DNA of 64,000 nt, from the NCBI GenBank assembly GCA_020831625.1, contig JAFIGD010000001.1:1-64000 (forward strand), read 5' to 3'. Made by a program: the position numbers and the translations under genes. Shown one piece after another: positions 1 to 7,982 of the stretch. The first letter of the stretch is position 1. The number at the start of each line of letters is the position of its first letter. Below the pieces are notes generated by a model, which made no database searches, was not told where the DNA came from, and saw only the letters and a list, made by a program, of their open reading frames with translations. The DNA comes from Verrucomicrobiota bacterium (GTDB taxonomy: Bacteria; Verrucomicrobiota; Kiritimatiellia; SS1-B-03-39; UBA6053).

Positions 1-131
1 GCATCCGCAGTCTTCCATCCGTGGTCTCACCCTCGCCCTGCCCCACAGCATCCGCGGTCTTCCATCCGTGGTCTCACCCTCGCCCTGCCCCACAGCATCC
101 GCAGTCTTCCATCCGTGGTCTCACCCTCGCC
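1..131. repeat. 47-bp tandem repeat, about 2.8 copies
   Basis: Units begin at 1, 48 and 95. The first two differ by one base (position 57) and the third is cut short after 37 bases. Each unit contains two versions of the core CATCCGYRGTCTT. The same core recurs in tandem near 35974-36005. The repeat is followed by a pyrimidine-rich stretch to about 176. No reading frame of note lies here; it is intergenic sequence upstream of the helicase. Confidence 0.9.
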
Positions 132-176
132 TCTGACCTCTTACCTCTTACTTCTGCCCTCTCCCGCCGAATCCCC

Positions 177-206
177 TTGCCTATTCCCCCCGAACTGTGC
201 TATAGA
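177..206 (+). promoter_or_regulatory. Possible sigma70-type promoter of the helicase gene
   Basis: TTGCCT at 177-182 and TATAGA at 201-206 are separated by 18 bases, close to a housekeeping promoter. It lies about 160 bases before the chosen ATG and would leave a long leader. The leader (207-363) shows no recognisable riboswitch. This is a prediction from pattern only. Confidence 0.3.
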
Positions 207-363
207 CACCCGCATTCCCCGGCAGTGGGTGGAATCCGCGACCCCGTCGCGCATCGATCTTCAGGCGTATTTCAATACCCTTCGACCTCCGTTTGCTGCT
301 GGCGTGTCCCCCGAGTCCGTATGGGGTCACGCACCAACAGCCACGGACACCCGAAAGAAAAAC

Positions 364-1791
364 ATGAAATATTCCAACATGTCCCGGCACGACCGCCGGG
401 GCTCAAACCGTCGCCGCGCCTCGTCCCCCAAAGCCCCCCCCGTCGCCCTGCGCCCGGAGCCGCCCAAGGACCGCAAAGTCACCCCCGAAGGCGAATTCAA
501 GCTCCTCATCCCCGAACTCGAACAGGCCCTCGCCGAAGAAGGCTATCAGGTCCCCTCCCCCATCCAGCAGCAGGCCATCCCGCCCATTCTCGAAGGCAAA
601 GACCTCATCGGCACCGCCCAGACCGGCACCGGCAAAACCGCCGCCTTCCTGCTCCCCGTGCTCCAGCGCCTGCAGGGCAAACCCCTCAGCGTCCAGTCCG
701 GACAGCCCAGGGTCGTCATCCTCACCCCCACCCGCGAACTCGCCGCCCAGATCGGCGAAAGCGTCCGCACCTACGGACGCCACCTCGCCTTCCGCCACAC
801 CGTCATCACCGGCGGCGTCAGCGCCGTCCCCCAGACCCGCGCCCTCAAACACGGCGTCGACCTCGTCATCGCCACCCCCGGCCGCTTCCTCGACCTCACC
901 CGGCAGAATCACCTCGACAGCTCCGCCGTCGAAGTCTTCATCCTCGACGAAGTCGACCGCATGCTCGACATGGGCTTCCTGCCCGACATCAAAACCATTC
1001 TCAAAACCGTGCCCAAACAGCGGCAGTCGCTCTTCTTCTCCGCGACCCTCTCCCCGCCCCTCGAAGCGCTCTCCCGTGAGTTCACCCACGACCCCGTCCG
1101 CATCTCAATCGAGCCGGAATCCCCCACCGTGGACCGCATCAACCAGTCCGTCCTCTTCGTCGACAAAGGCAATAAAGACCAGCTCCTCCTCTCCCTCTTT
1201 CAGGATCCCAAGGTCTCCAAAGTCATGGTCTTCACCCAGATGAAGCACGTCGCCAACAAAGTCTGCGAACGCCTCGCCGCCGCCGGCATCAAAGGCGCCG
1301 CCATCCACGGCAACAAAAGCCAGGCCGCCCGCACCGCCGCCCTCAACCGCTTCACCCGCGGCGAGGTCCGCGTCCTCGTCGCCACAGACGTCGCCGCCCG
1401 CGGCATCGACGTCGACGGCGTCACCCACGTCGTCAACTACGACCTCCCCATCGAACCCGAAAACTACGTCCACCGCATCGGCCGCACCGCCCGCGCCGGC
1501 ACCGACGGCACCGCCATCTCCCTCTGCAGCGGCCAGGACCGCAACCTCCTCCGCGGCATCGAAAAACTCCTCGAATCCCCCATCCCCGTCAACGAAGGAC
1601 ACCCCTGGCACTGCGAAACCTCCCGCCACGCCCGCGGCGAATCCCCCATGCGGCGCGGCGGCGGAGGCGGACGCGGCGGACGCAGTGGCGGCGGCGGCGC
1701 TCCCCGGAATTCCGGCGGACGCGGCGGACCCCGCCGGCGCGAATCCCACGGCCGCGGCGGCGCCCGCCCCGCACGCAACCCCAGCGTATAA
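364..1791 (+). CDS. DEAD-box ATP-dependent RNA helicase (RhlE-like)
   Basis: A 475-residue RNA helicase that unwinds structured RNA, probably in ribosome assembly or RNA turnover. Visible motifs in order: Q motif (GYQVPSPIQQ), Walker A AQTGTGKT, PTRELAAQ, TPGR, motif II DEVD (Val in place of the usual Ala), SAT, VFTQMK, ARGIDV and HRIGRTARAG. The tail of about 60 residues is an Arg/Gly-rich RGG-type RNA-binding extension. The frame is open upstream to 115, but the ATG at 364 gives a normal N-terminus (MKYSNMSRHDRRG). The upstream part is low-complexity and overlaps repeats, so I reject it. The glutaredoxin gene follows 12 bases downstream on the same strand. Confidence 0.93.
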   Translation: MKYSNMSRHDRRGSNRRRASSPKAPPVALRPEPPKDRKVTPEGEFKLLIPELEQALAEEGYQVPSPIQQQAIPPILEGKDLIGTAQTGTGKTAAFLLPVLQRLQGKPLSVQSGQPRVVILTPTRELAAQIGESVRTYGRHLAFRHTVITGGVSAVPQTRALKHGVDLVIATPGRFLDLTRQNHLDSSAVEVFILDEVDRMLDMGFLPDIKTILKTVPKQRQSLFFSATLSPPLEALSREFTHDPVRISIEPESPTVDRINQSVLFVDKGNKDQLLLSLFQDPKVSKVMVFTQMKHVANKVCERLAAAGIKGAAIHGNKSQAARTAALNRFTRGEVRVLVATDVAARGIDVDGVTHVVNYDLPIEPENYVHRIGRTARAGTDGTAISLCSGQDRNLLRGIEKLLESPIPVNEGHPWHCETSRHARGESPMRRGGGGGRGGRSGGGGAPRNSGGRGGPRRRESHGRGGARPARNPSV

Positions 1792-1803
1792 CCCCCGGCG
1801 AAC

Positions 1804-2094
1804 ATGTCCCAACCCGACATCGAAATCTACTACGCCGACATCTGCGGGCTTTGCCACAAAGCCATGGACTTTTTCCGCGCCCGCGGCCTCCCCTTCACCG
1901 CCCGGGAGGTCCACTGGGACGCGGAAAAAGACGACTGGGTCGACAGCCCCACCGTGCGCGAAATGAAACAGCGCGCCGGCGACGTCGACTTCGTCCCCCA
2001 GATCTTCATCCGCGGCACCCGTCACATCCCCGGCTGGCGGAAACTCGAACCCATGATCGCCTCCGGCGAATTCGACCGCCTCCTGGAGTCCTGA
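1804..2094 (+). CDS. Glutaredoxin-family thiol oxidoreductase
   Basis: A 96-residue protein with the thioredoxin fold and normal glutaredoxin length. The redox motif is CGLC near residue 14, preceded by a short beta strand (IEIYYADI). The cis-proline element VPQIFI is near residue 62 and a GG-like substrate site follows. It should reduce disulfides or glutathionylated proteins in the cytoplasm. The CGLC motif resembles the dithiol CPYC type but lacks Pro/Tyr, so substrate preference is unclear. It begins 12 bases after the helicase and could be co-transcribed. Its stop lies 6 bases before the palindrome array at 2100. Confidence 0.85.
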   Translation: MSQPDIEIYYADICGLCHKAMDFFRARGLPFTAREVHWDAEKDDWVDSPTVREMKQRAGDVDFVPQIFIRGTRHIPGWRKLEPMIASGEFDRLLES

Positions 2095-2099
2095 CCCCG

Positions 2100-2210
2100 A
2101 TTTCCGAAGTTCGGAAAACGCCCCGCGCGGTTTTCCGAGTCTCGGAAAACATCCGGTGCCATTTTCCGAACCTCGGAAATGGAATCCTCCGCGTTTCCGA
2201 CCCTCGGAAT
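2100..2210. repeat. Array of four 19-bp palindromes at 31-bp period (array 1)
   Basis: Each copy has the form TTTTCCGA-NNN-TCGGAAAA. Aligned copy starts are 2100, 2131, 2162 and 2193, exactly 31 bases apart. The central triplets are AGT, GTC, ACC and CCC. The three 12-base spacers are unrelated in sequence. The outer copies have lost one or two terminal T/A pairs. The array starts 6 bases after the glutaredoxin stop codon. Two more arrays with the same period are at 36801 and 63141. Confidence 0.92.
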
Positions 2211-2271
2211 TTTCGATTTTTTGCTTTCAACTTCCCCCGAAAGCTTATATTGATCCCTACTCATTCAAAAT

Positions 2272-2349
2272 GGTGGGTGTAGCTCAGTTGGTTAGAGCGC
2301 CAGTTTGTGGCACTGGAGGCCGCGGGTTCAAATCCCGTCACTCACCCCA
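2272..2349 (+). tRNA. tRNA-His (GTG anticodon)
   Basis: The cloverleaf closes fully. The acceptor stem 2273-2279 pairs with 2339-2345 and has one G-T pair. An extra G at 2272 (position -1) faces C73, which is diagnostic of tRNA-His. The anticodon loop reads TTGTGGC with anticodon GTG. The T arm is GCGGG-TTCAAAT-CCCGT. The CCA end is encoded at 2347-2349. An intrinsic terminator follows at once. Confidence 0.97.
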
Positions 2350-2353
2350 TTTT

Positions 2354-2381
2354 CGCCGTCCGTTTGGACGGCGTTTTTTTT
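2354..2381 (+). terminator. Intrinsic terminator after tRNA-His
   Basis: An 8-bp perfect stem (CGCCGTCC / GGACGGCG) with a GTTT loop is followed by eight Ts (2374-2381). It ends 6 bases before the stop of the convergent GH28-like gene. Confidence 0.93.
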
Positions 2382-2386
2382 ACCAT

Positions 2387-3853
2387 TCAACCCGCACCGG
2401 ATACCGGGATTTCCGAAAAATCAAACCGGTCCTCCCCGCCGCGAAAACCGCGCAAAAACGGACTTTCGATGCGGGCATCGACGCAGTTCCGAAGCCAGAC
2501 GCCGTGCATGGGCACGTCGTCGAGATGCGGATTCAGCTCCTGATTGGCGGCGGCCGCGTTGGCGGGCTGCGTTCCCTCTCCCGGCCAGGTGGTCATGACG
2601 TTGAGCAATTGCAGCCGGTCCACATTCTGCGCCACCACCGCCGCCGCCGCGACCCGTGCCTCGGGACAGTGATTGCTCATCTGACTCGACGGATACTTCG
2701 GCACCGTGACCGCCGCGTTCTCCACCGCATCAAAAATCAAATGCACATCCCGCAGCGTCACGTTTTCAATGCGCGCGCCGTCGGGCGCGGTGAACAGACA
2801 GCGTCCGCGGGTGTTCAGGGAAATATTGCTGAACTGAAGGTTCCGGCAAATCCCCCAGGTGCCGTCCTTGGGCCGGGCGTTGCACCCCACGTTCACGTAA
2901 ATCGCGCGCTGCAGAGGAATTTCCGTGTGCAGCGTGCCGGTGAGGTTCGACACCACCACGTTCTCCACCGTGCCCGTGTCCCACATCTCAATCTGCACCG
3001 CCCGCAGCGCCTGACGGATCACACAGCCGGTGAAGCAGATGTCACGTATAGGGTGGGTGTTCTCCGCGCCCAGCCCCAGTGCCGCGCAGTTGCTGGAGAT
3101 GATGCAGTTGCTGACCGCCACCCGCTCGCAGGACCGGGAATCGCCCATGGTCTTCAAAATAATCGCGTCGTCGCCGCAGGTAAGATCACAATCACTGATC
3201 CGCACGTCCCGGCAGCCGTTGAGATCCAGTCCGTCGGTGTTGGGGCCGTACAGATTGTTGGCAATGGTGATCGCGTGAATGTGCAGATCATCGCAGTCAT
3301 GCGCGTGCACCGTCCATCCCGGCGAGTTGGCGATGGTGATTCCCCGCAGACGCAGACGCCGCACCCGCTTGAACTCCAGCATCGGTGAAGGCCGGGCGGA
3401 TTTCTCGCGGTACCACGGATGGTTCGCGTTGCGGTACACCGGCGGCAGACCGTGCTCATCACAGTAAGCGTCCGGATCCACCCCCCGGCGAGCCAGCTCG
3501 CGCATGGGCTCGTTCCAAAACGCCATCCCGTTTCCGTCGATGATTCCATCCCCGACAATGGCGACATCCTCGCAATCCTCCGCCATCAGAAAATGATACG
3601 GCTGACGGTCCTTGTTGGCATCCTGAACTGTCAGTGCCGGATAGTCCTCAATCTTTCCCGACGCCTTAAGCACCGCCCGCGCGGGAATCTCCAGCGTCAC
3701 GCCCCCGCGCAGCCGGAAGGTCGCCAACTCCCAAATCCCCTGCGGAATCGCAACGATACCGCCACCGGCATCGTGGGCGCGGTCAATCGCGGACTGAAGT
3801 TTGGCGGTGCGCACTGAAACAGAATCGGAAACATCAAAATCAAGCAGAGACAT
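2387..3853 (-). CDS. GH28-like right-handed beta-helix glycosidase
   Basis: About 488 residues resembling the polygalacturonase (GH28)/pectate-lyase-fold family, probably hydrolysing an alpha-linked uronic acid or related polysaccharide fragment. An N-terminal segment (AIDRAHDAGGGIVAIPQG) matches the start of such beta helices. Two of the four GH28 motifs are clear: NTDG (in GPNTDGLDL) and GDD (in TCGDDAI), carrying the expected Asp residues. The usual GHG motif is replaced by ALGLGAEN, and RIK by RAVQIEM, so activity or substrate may differ. No signal peptide is visible, suggesting a cytoplasmic enzyme acting on imported oligosaccharide. I chose the ATG at 3853 with AAGG upstream; the frame is open to 3925. 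It stands alone, convergent with tRNA-His. Confidence 0.78.
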   Translation of the reverse strand: MSLLDFDVSDSVSVRTAKLQSAIDRAHDAGGGIVAIPQGIWELATFRLRGGVTLEIPARAVLKASGKIEDYPALTVQDANKDRQPYHFLMAEDCEDVAIVGDGIIDGNGMAFWNEPMRELARRGVDPDAYCDEHGLPPVYRNANHPWYREKSARPSPMLEFKRVRRLRLRGITIANSPGWTVHAHDCDDLHIHAITIANNLYGPNTDGLDLNGCRDVRISDCDLTCGDDAIILKTMGDSRSCERVAVSNCIISSNCAALGLGAENTHPIRDICFTGCVIRQALRAVQIEMWDTGTVENVVVSNLTGTLHTEIPLQRAIYVNVGCNARPKDGTWGICRNLQFSNISLNTRGRCLFTAPDGARIENVTLRDVHLIFDAVENAAVTVPKYPSSQMSNHCPEARVAAAAVVAQNVDRLQLLNVMTTWPGEGTQPANAAAANQELNPHLDDVPMHGVWLRNCVDARIESPFLRGFRGGEDRFDFSEIPVSGAG

Positions 3854-3991
3854 AAAGGACCTTGGGTAAGACATCAACAAATCAGAGACCATCCCCATGA
3901 TGAAATTATCCTGGAATTCAATCAAAAGCGACGAACTTTACCGGGAACACAAAAGCAACGCCGACTTCCGGTCCTCACTCCGCCCTCGAAA

Positions 3992-4100
3992 CACTCGTCA
4001 CTCGTCATTCCCCACTCGTCATTCGTCACTCCACACTCGTCACTCCACACTCGTCATTCCACACTCGTCATTCGTCACTCGTCATTCGTCACTCGTCACT
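3992..4100. repeat. CACTCGTCATTC-type tandem repeat downstream of RAYT 1
   Basis: Roughly ten degenerate copies of a 6-12 base unit (CACTCGTCATTC / GTCACT). The proximal copies supply the last codons and stop of the adjacent minus-strand transposase. Closely similar tracts follow the second RAYT (45470-45575) and the regulator ending at 24417. Confidence 0.88.
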
Positions 4101-5275
4101 CTCAAGGCTTCCATCCCCAGCCAGCCCTTCCCCGGCAGCTTCCGCCCCGCCGCCTTCCGGTCCTTCCCGAAACTCCCCCGATGCTCCGTCATCAAACGAC
4201 CCAAAAACGCATCCCCGCCAATCGCCACCCCGCGCGAAAACGTCTTCACCCGCTGACGCAGCATCCGCGCCATCGGCACCTCCCCCATCCGCTCCATCTC
4301 CGCCATCACCTCCACCTCGTCAAACCCCTTCCGGTCCCGCATCTTCTTCCGAATCCGGTCCACATCCGCCTTCGATTCCCCCTTCGCATACAGCCAAAGC
4401 CGATACGCCGCCTGCACCTCCCCCCAATCCTTCGGTGCCGCCCGCTGTTTGCGCTCCGCCTCCAACTGAGGACCGATCGCCCGCCAATCCCCCGTCCCCG
4501 GTTTCCCGCCTTCTTTCTTTTGCGCCTCCCGCAACTGCTTCAACCGAACCCCCTCCGCCTTTTGGGGCAAATGCCCCCGGGACAGCCTCACCAGCACGTC
4601 CAGCCCCTTCTGCTCCGTCTTCCCGCCCCCACACGCCGCCGCATAGCCACTCCACCGATACTCCATCGGATCCTCCACCATCCCCGCCCGAATCGGATTC
4701 AAATCAATATACGCCGCCACCGACATCAGCGCCAGCGGCGTCCCCTCCACCACCACACTCCGGTACCGCGCGTCCCAGAACGCCCCCTTGCAGTCATGCG
4801 TCCGGTTATACCACAGCGTATACCCATGCTTCAACACCCGCATAAACTCCGCCAAATCACACATCCGGTCGATCACCTGCGCATCCAGTTTCTTCTGATC
4901 CTCCTCCGGATGCAGCCCGTAAAACGCCTCCCACTCCTTCACCTTATCCTTCGACCAAACCAGCTTCAACCGCCGCACAACCTCATCATGCCCAACCTCT
5001 TCCTTTTCCGGCACCCACAGCAGCAAATGAAAATGATTCGACATCACGCAATACGTCACCACCGAAATCCCCGAAAACTCCGCCCACCGAAACGCCAGTT
5101 CCCTGAACGCCTCCTTCTCTTTCGTCCCCAGTAAAAAATCCTGCCCCCGCACGCGGCTCGTCACATGCACAAAATACCCGCCCTCCTTCGGCAGCACCCG
5201 CTCCCGCTTTTGGACAACCTTCTCCACACAAGGCCACCCCGGCCCCGGAATCTTCGATGACAAAGGAATAATCAT
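4082..5275 (-). CDS. REP-associated tyrosine transposase (RAYT), copy 1
   Basis: A 397-residue single-strand DNA transposase of the Y1/HUH superfamily. RAYTs are domesticated IS200/IS605 relatives thought to disperse REP palindromes. Family marks are YFVHVTSRV near residue 35, the metal-binding HFHLLL (from MSNHFHLLLWVP) near residue 100, and the signature YIDLNPIRAGMVEDP followed by YRWSGYAA near residues 195-215. It is longer than typical RAYTs because of a Lys/Arg-rich C-terminal domain of about 150 residues. A near-identical copy lies at 45544-46722. The two copies share the upstream leader as far as a REP sequence at 5321. The last residues, TSDE, are encoded by the downstream repeat tract. 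Confidence 0.88.
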   Translation of the reverse strand: MIIPLSSKIPGPGWPCVEKVVQKRERVLPKEGGYFVHVTSRVRGQDFLLGTKEKEAFRELAFRWAEFSGISVVTYCVMSNHFHLLLWVPEKEEVGHDEVVRRLKLVWSKDKVKEWEAFYGLHPEEDQKKLDAQVIDRMCDLAEFMRVLKHGYTLWYNRTHDCKGAFWDARYRSVVVEGTPLALMSVAAYIDLNPIRAGMVEDPMEYRWSGYAAACGGGKTEQKGLDVLVRLSRGHLPQKAEGVRLKQLREAQKKEGGKPGTGDWRAIGPQLEAERKQRAAPKDWGEVQAAYRLWLYAKGESKADVDRIRKKMRDRKGFDEVEVMAEMERMGEVPMARMLRQRVKTFSRGVAIGGDAFLGRLMTEHRGSFGKDRKAAGRKLPGKGWLGMEALRVTSDE

Positions 5276-5320
5276 AATCCTCCCCTATCCCACAAATCGC
5301 CACATTCAAGCCAAAACTTC

Positions 5321-5343
5321 TTTAAAATACCTGTTATTTTAAA
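5321..5343. repeat. REP sequence upstream of RAYT 1
   Basis: Nine-base arms TTTAAAATA and TATTTTAAA flank an asymmetric CCTGT centre. The same element precedes RAYT 2 (46768) and forms an inverted pair at 54503-54565. Similarity between the two RAYT loci stops at this element, marking the edge of the duplicated unit. Confidence 0.88.
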
Positions 5344-5399
5344 GTATTAAATTTATCATCTGATGCTTTATATTTGACATCACGTATAAAAATCGGATT

Positions 5400-5648
5400 A
5401 TGAAAGAAATGAGAACCACTCTTGATCTTGATCCGACGGTATTGCGTCAGCTGAAAGCCCTCAAAAAACGGGAGAAGAAAACCATCGGGCATCTGGCGAA
5501 CGCTCTCCTGGCGGAGGCTCTGTCCCGACATGAAGCCGCTCCCCGGCCCGAAACTGCCCCCGCTCTGGTTCTGCATTCCCAAAGCATGCGTGCGAAAATT
5601 GATCTTGCCGATAAAGACAGCCTCTGGGAAATTCTGGACAAAACATGA
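5400..5648 (+). CDS. vapB: VapB-like ribbon-helix-helix antitoxin
   Basis: An 82-residue small protein with an N-terminal ribbon-helix-helix DNA-binding region (MRTTLDLDPTVLRQLKAL then KKREKKTIGHLANALLAEAL). The C-terminal tail is presumably the toxin-binding part. By family knowledge it would neutralise the PIN toxin encoded next and repress the operon. Its stop overlaps the toxin start in ATGA (5645-5648), typical of such pairs. The start could be the ATG at 5400 or the in-frame ATG at 5409, which gives the more canonical MRTTLDLD beginning. The upstream 56 bases are AT-rich and begin at the REP element. Confidence 0.8.
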   Translation: MKEMRTTLDLDPTVLRQLKALKKREKKTIGHLANALLAEALSRHEAAPRPETAPALVLHSQSMRAKIDLADKDSLWEILDKT

Positions 5649-6079
5649 GTTATTCCATCGATGCGAATCTTTTGATATACGCCTGCAATGAAAATGCGCC
5701 GGAGCATAAATCGGCTAAACAGTTTTTAGAGGCCTGCGCCGCCGAAATGGATCTTCTCTGCCTGACCTGGCCCGCGCTCTTTGCCTTTGTGAGGATCTCA
5801 ACCCATCCCTCGATTTTCGAAAATCCTCTCACTCCGCAGACCGCCTGGTCAAATGTTGAAAAACTTCTGGCCCTCCCCCGGAGCCTTGTGATTTCTGAAT
5901 CCGAGGGTTTCCCTGAAATATATCGGCAGGCCACTGCGGGAATCGTGGTAAAGGGCAACCTGGTGCCGGATGCCCATATCGCGGCGCTGTTATTGCAGCA
6001 CGGTGTCAGCAGAATGTACACCGCAGACTCGGATTTCAGGAAATTTTCTTTTCTAGAGGTCATCAACCCTTTACGGTAA
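5645..6079 (+). CDS. vapC: VapC-like PIN-domain ribonuclease toxin
   Basis: A 144-residue PIN-domain protein of normal VapC length. The acidic site is visible: Asp in SIDANLL near residue 6, an acidic residue in the middle helix, Asp in VPDAHIAALLL near residue 110, and Asp in TADSDF near residue 127. VapC toxins are Mg2+-dependent RNases that cleave tRNA or rRNA. It overlaps the antitoxin by 4 bases and ends 9 bases before the Fur-family gene. Its codon use is less GC-biased than the neighbouring metabolic genes, compatible with horizontal acquisition. Confidence 0.85.
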   Translation: MSYSIDANLLIYACNENAPEHKSAKQFLEACAAEMDLLCLTWPALFAFVRISTHPSIFENPLTPQTAWSNVEKLLALPRSLVISESEGFPEIYRQATAGIVVKGNLVPDAHIAALLLQHGVSRMYTADSDFRKFSFLEVINPLR

Positions 6080-6088
6080 GCTCCAATC

Positions 6089-6478
6089 ATGCCCAGACAA
6101 CGGAAAACCAAACAACGTGACGCCATTGAGGCTGTTTTTGAAAGCAACCACCGCCCCCTCAGCCCCAATGAGGTGCACGATCTCGCGCGGCGCGAGGTGG
6201 AGAATCTGGGTATCGCCACCGTGTACCGGGCCCTGAATGATATGGTGGAGGAAAAACTTTTACGCTCGGTGGAACTTCCGGGTCTTGCACCCCGCTATGA
6301 AAAAGCCGGACTGAAACATCACCACCATTTCCACTGCAATGCCTGCGACAAGGTGTTCGACCTCGACGGCTGTCTGCTGAAAAACGACCTCAAGCTTCCC
6401 GAAGGCTTCAACGTCACCGGCCACGACATCACGCTCTCCGGCACCTGCCCCCGGTGCGGGGAAGAAACACCCGCATGA
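6089..6478 (+). CDS. Fur-family metal-responsive transcription regulator
   Basis: A 129-residue protein with an N-terminal winged helix (RDAIEAVFESNHRPLSPNEVHDLA) and the recognition-helix region GIATVYRALNDMVEEKLL. The C-terminal metal-binding dimerisation domain has HHHHFHCNAC and a closing CPRC, giving a four-Cys structural zinc site. Whether it senses iron, zinc, manganese or peroxide cannot be read from sequence. It overlaps the next gene in ATGA (6475-6478), so the two are probably translated together. Confidence 0.9.
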   Translation: MPRQRKTKQRDAIEAVFESNHRPLSPNEVHDLARREVENLGIATVYRALNDMVEEKLLRSVELPGLAPRYEKAGLKHHHHFHCNACDKVFDLDGCLLKNDLKLPEGFNVTGHDITLSGTCPRCGEETPA

Positions 6479-7926
6479 ACCTGCTCATCACCGGAGCCAC
6501 CGGATACGTCGGCGGCCGCCTGGTCCCCCGCCTGCTTGAGGACGGTCATTCGCTCCGCTGTCTGGTGCGCGATCCCGAACGCCTCAAAGGCCGCCCCTGG
6601 CTGGACAAGGTCGAGGTGTTCAAAGGGGATGTGCTGAAATCCGATGATCTCGACCAGGTCATGCTCGGTATCGACACCGCCTATTATCTGATCCACAGCC
6701 TCGGCGGCGGAGACGGATACGCCGAGCGCGATCTGCAGGCGGCCCGGGCCTTCGCGCAGGCGGCGAAAACCGCAGGCGTCAAACGCATTATTTATCTCGG
6801 CGGCCTGGCCAAAGAGGACCGGGAACTCTCCGAGCATCTGCGCTCCCGTCAGGCCACCGGCGACGCCCTGCGCGAAGCGGGCGTGCCGGTCACCGAATTC
6901 CGCGCCGGAGTGGTGGTGGGCTCCGGAAGCCTCTCTTTCGAAATGATCCGCTATCTGACCGAGCGCGTGCCGGTCATGGTCTGTCCGAGCTGGGTCTACA
7001 CCCCCGCGCAGCCTGTCGGCATCCGCGACGTGCTCGAATACCTCGCCGCCGCCCTTTCCCGCGAAGAAAGCCTCGGCAGGATCATTGAAATCGGCGGAGC
7101 CGACGTGGTCACCTACGGCACCATGATGACCGCCTATGCGGAGGCCCGCGGCCTGAAACGCCGCATGCTTCCCGTTCCCTTTCTAACCCCGCGTCTGTCC
7201 TCGTACTGGGTGCATTTGGTCACGCCGATCCCCTCCGCCATCGCCCGTCCGCTCATTCTGGGTCTGAAAAACGAAAACAAAGTCACCGATTTCTCCGCGC
7301 TGGAGATTTTCCCGGACATTACACCCTCCACCTATCAGGTGGCGCTGAACCGCGCCCTCGCACGCCTTGACGCCGGCGCGGTGGAAACCCGCTGGACCGA
7401 CGCCGCCGGAGACGCGTTCCCCCATGTTGTGCTCGAATCCCGCGAAGGGCTCATCCTTGAACACCGCCGCCGTCCCGTGCGGGCCGCCCCCGAAAAGGTC
7501 TTCAGCATCTTCAGCGGAATCGGCGGCGAACGCGGCTGGTTCTTCATGAATTCCGCCTGGCGGCTGCGCGGGGCCCTTGACCGCATGATCGGCGGGGTCG
7601 GCTTGCGCCGAGGGCGGCGGGATCCCGATCAACTCCGGGTGGGCGATGCCCTCGACTTCTGGCGCGTGGAGGCGGTCGAACCCGGTCACCTCATCCGCCT
7701 CCGCGCCGAAATGAAAGTCCCCGGCAAAGCCTGGCTCGAGTTTCAGGTCGAACCCCGCGATTCAGAACCCGGCTCCATCCTCACCCAGACCGCCTTCTTC
7801 GCGCCCAAAGGACTGTGGGGGCTGATGTACTGGTACGCCCTCTACCCCCTGCACGGCATCATCTTCAGCGGACTCATCCGCCAAATCGTCCGCCGCGCCG
7901 AACAGCGCGCCGAACAGAATGAATAA
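6475..7926 (+). CDS. NAD(P)-binding epimerase-like protein with DUF2867-type C-terminus
   Basis: A 483-residue protein with two parts. Residues 1-300 form an atypical extended SDR/NmrA-like Rossmann domain starting MNLLITGATGYVGGRL (GxxGxxG). The remainder resembles the DUF2867 region that follows such domains in YbjT-like proteins (ESREGLILEHRR through ALYPLHGIIFSGLI). The substrate is unknown. I chose the ATG at 6475 because it overlaps the Fur stop and removes an implausible short leader from 6454. Its position suggests regulation with, or by, the Fur protein. Confidence 0.82.
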   Translation: MNLLITGATGYVGGRLVPRLLEDGHSLRCLVRDPERLKGRPWLDKVEVFKGDVLKSDDLDQVMLGIDTAYYLIHSLGGGDGYAERDLQAARAFAQAAKTAGVKRIIYLGGLAKEDRELSEHLRSRQATGDALREAGVPVTEFRAGVVVGSGSLSFEMIRYLTERVPVMVCPSWVYTPAQPVGIRDVLEYLAAALSREESLGRIIEIGGADVVTYGTMMTAYAEARGLKRRMLPVPFLTPRLSSYWVHLVTPIPSAIARPLILGLKNENKVTDFSALEIFPDITPSTYQVALNRALARLDAGAVETRWTDAAGDAFPHVVLESREGLILEHRRRPVRAAPEKVFSIFSGIGGERGWFFMNSAWRLRGALDRMIGGVGLRRGRRDPDQLRVGDALDFWRVEAVEPGHLIRLRAEMKVPGKAWLEFQVEPRDSEPGSILTQTAFFAPKGLWGLMYWYALYPLHGIIFSGLIRQIVRRAEQRAEQNE

Positions 7927-7982
7927 CGATCTCCGCTTTTGATTTGCCACACGAACTTTCACACGTTAGGAAACCGGACATC

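Noticed and set aside
2100-2210. CRISPR array
   Set aside because: Regular spacing invites the idea, but repeats are 19 bases and spacers only 12, far below CRISPR sizes. There are at most four units, spaced arrays recur at other loci, and no cas gene is near.
2156-3388. 410-codon plus-strand frame crossing tRNA-His
   Set aside because: It runs through a tRNA and a terminator and is antisense to the GH28-like gene.
5344-5399. Sigma70 promoter for vapBC (TTGACA near 5373)
   Set aside because: A good -35 box is present, but a matching -10 box at proper distance would fall on the start codon, so I did not annotate it.
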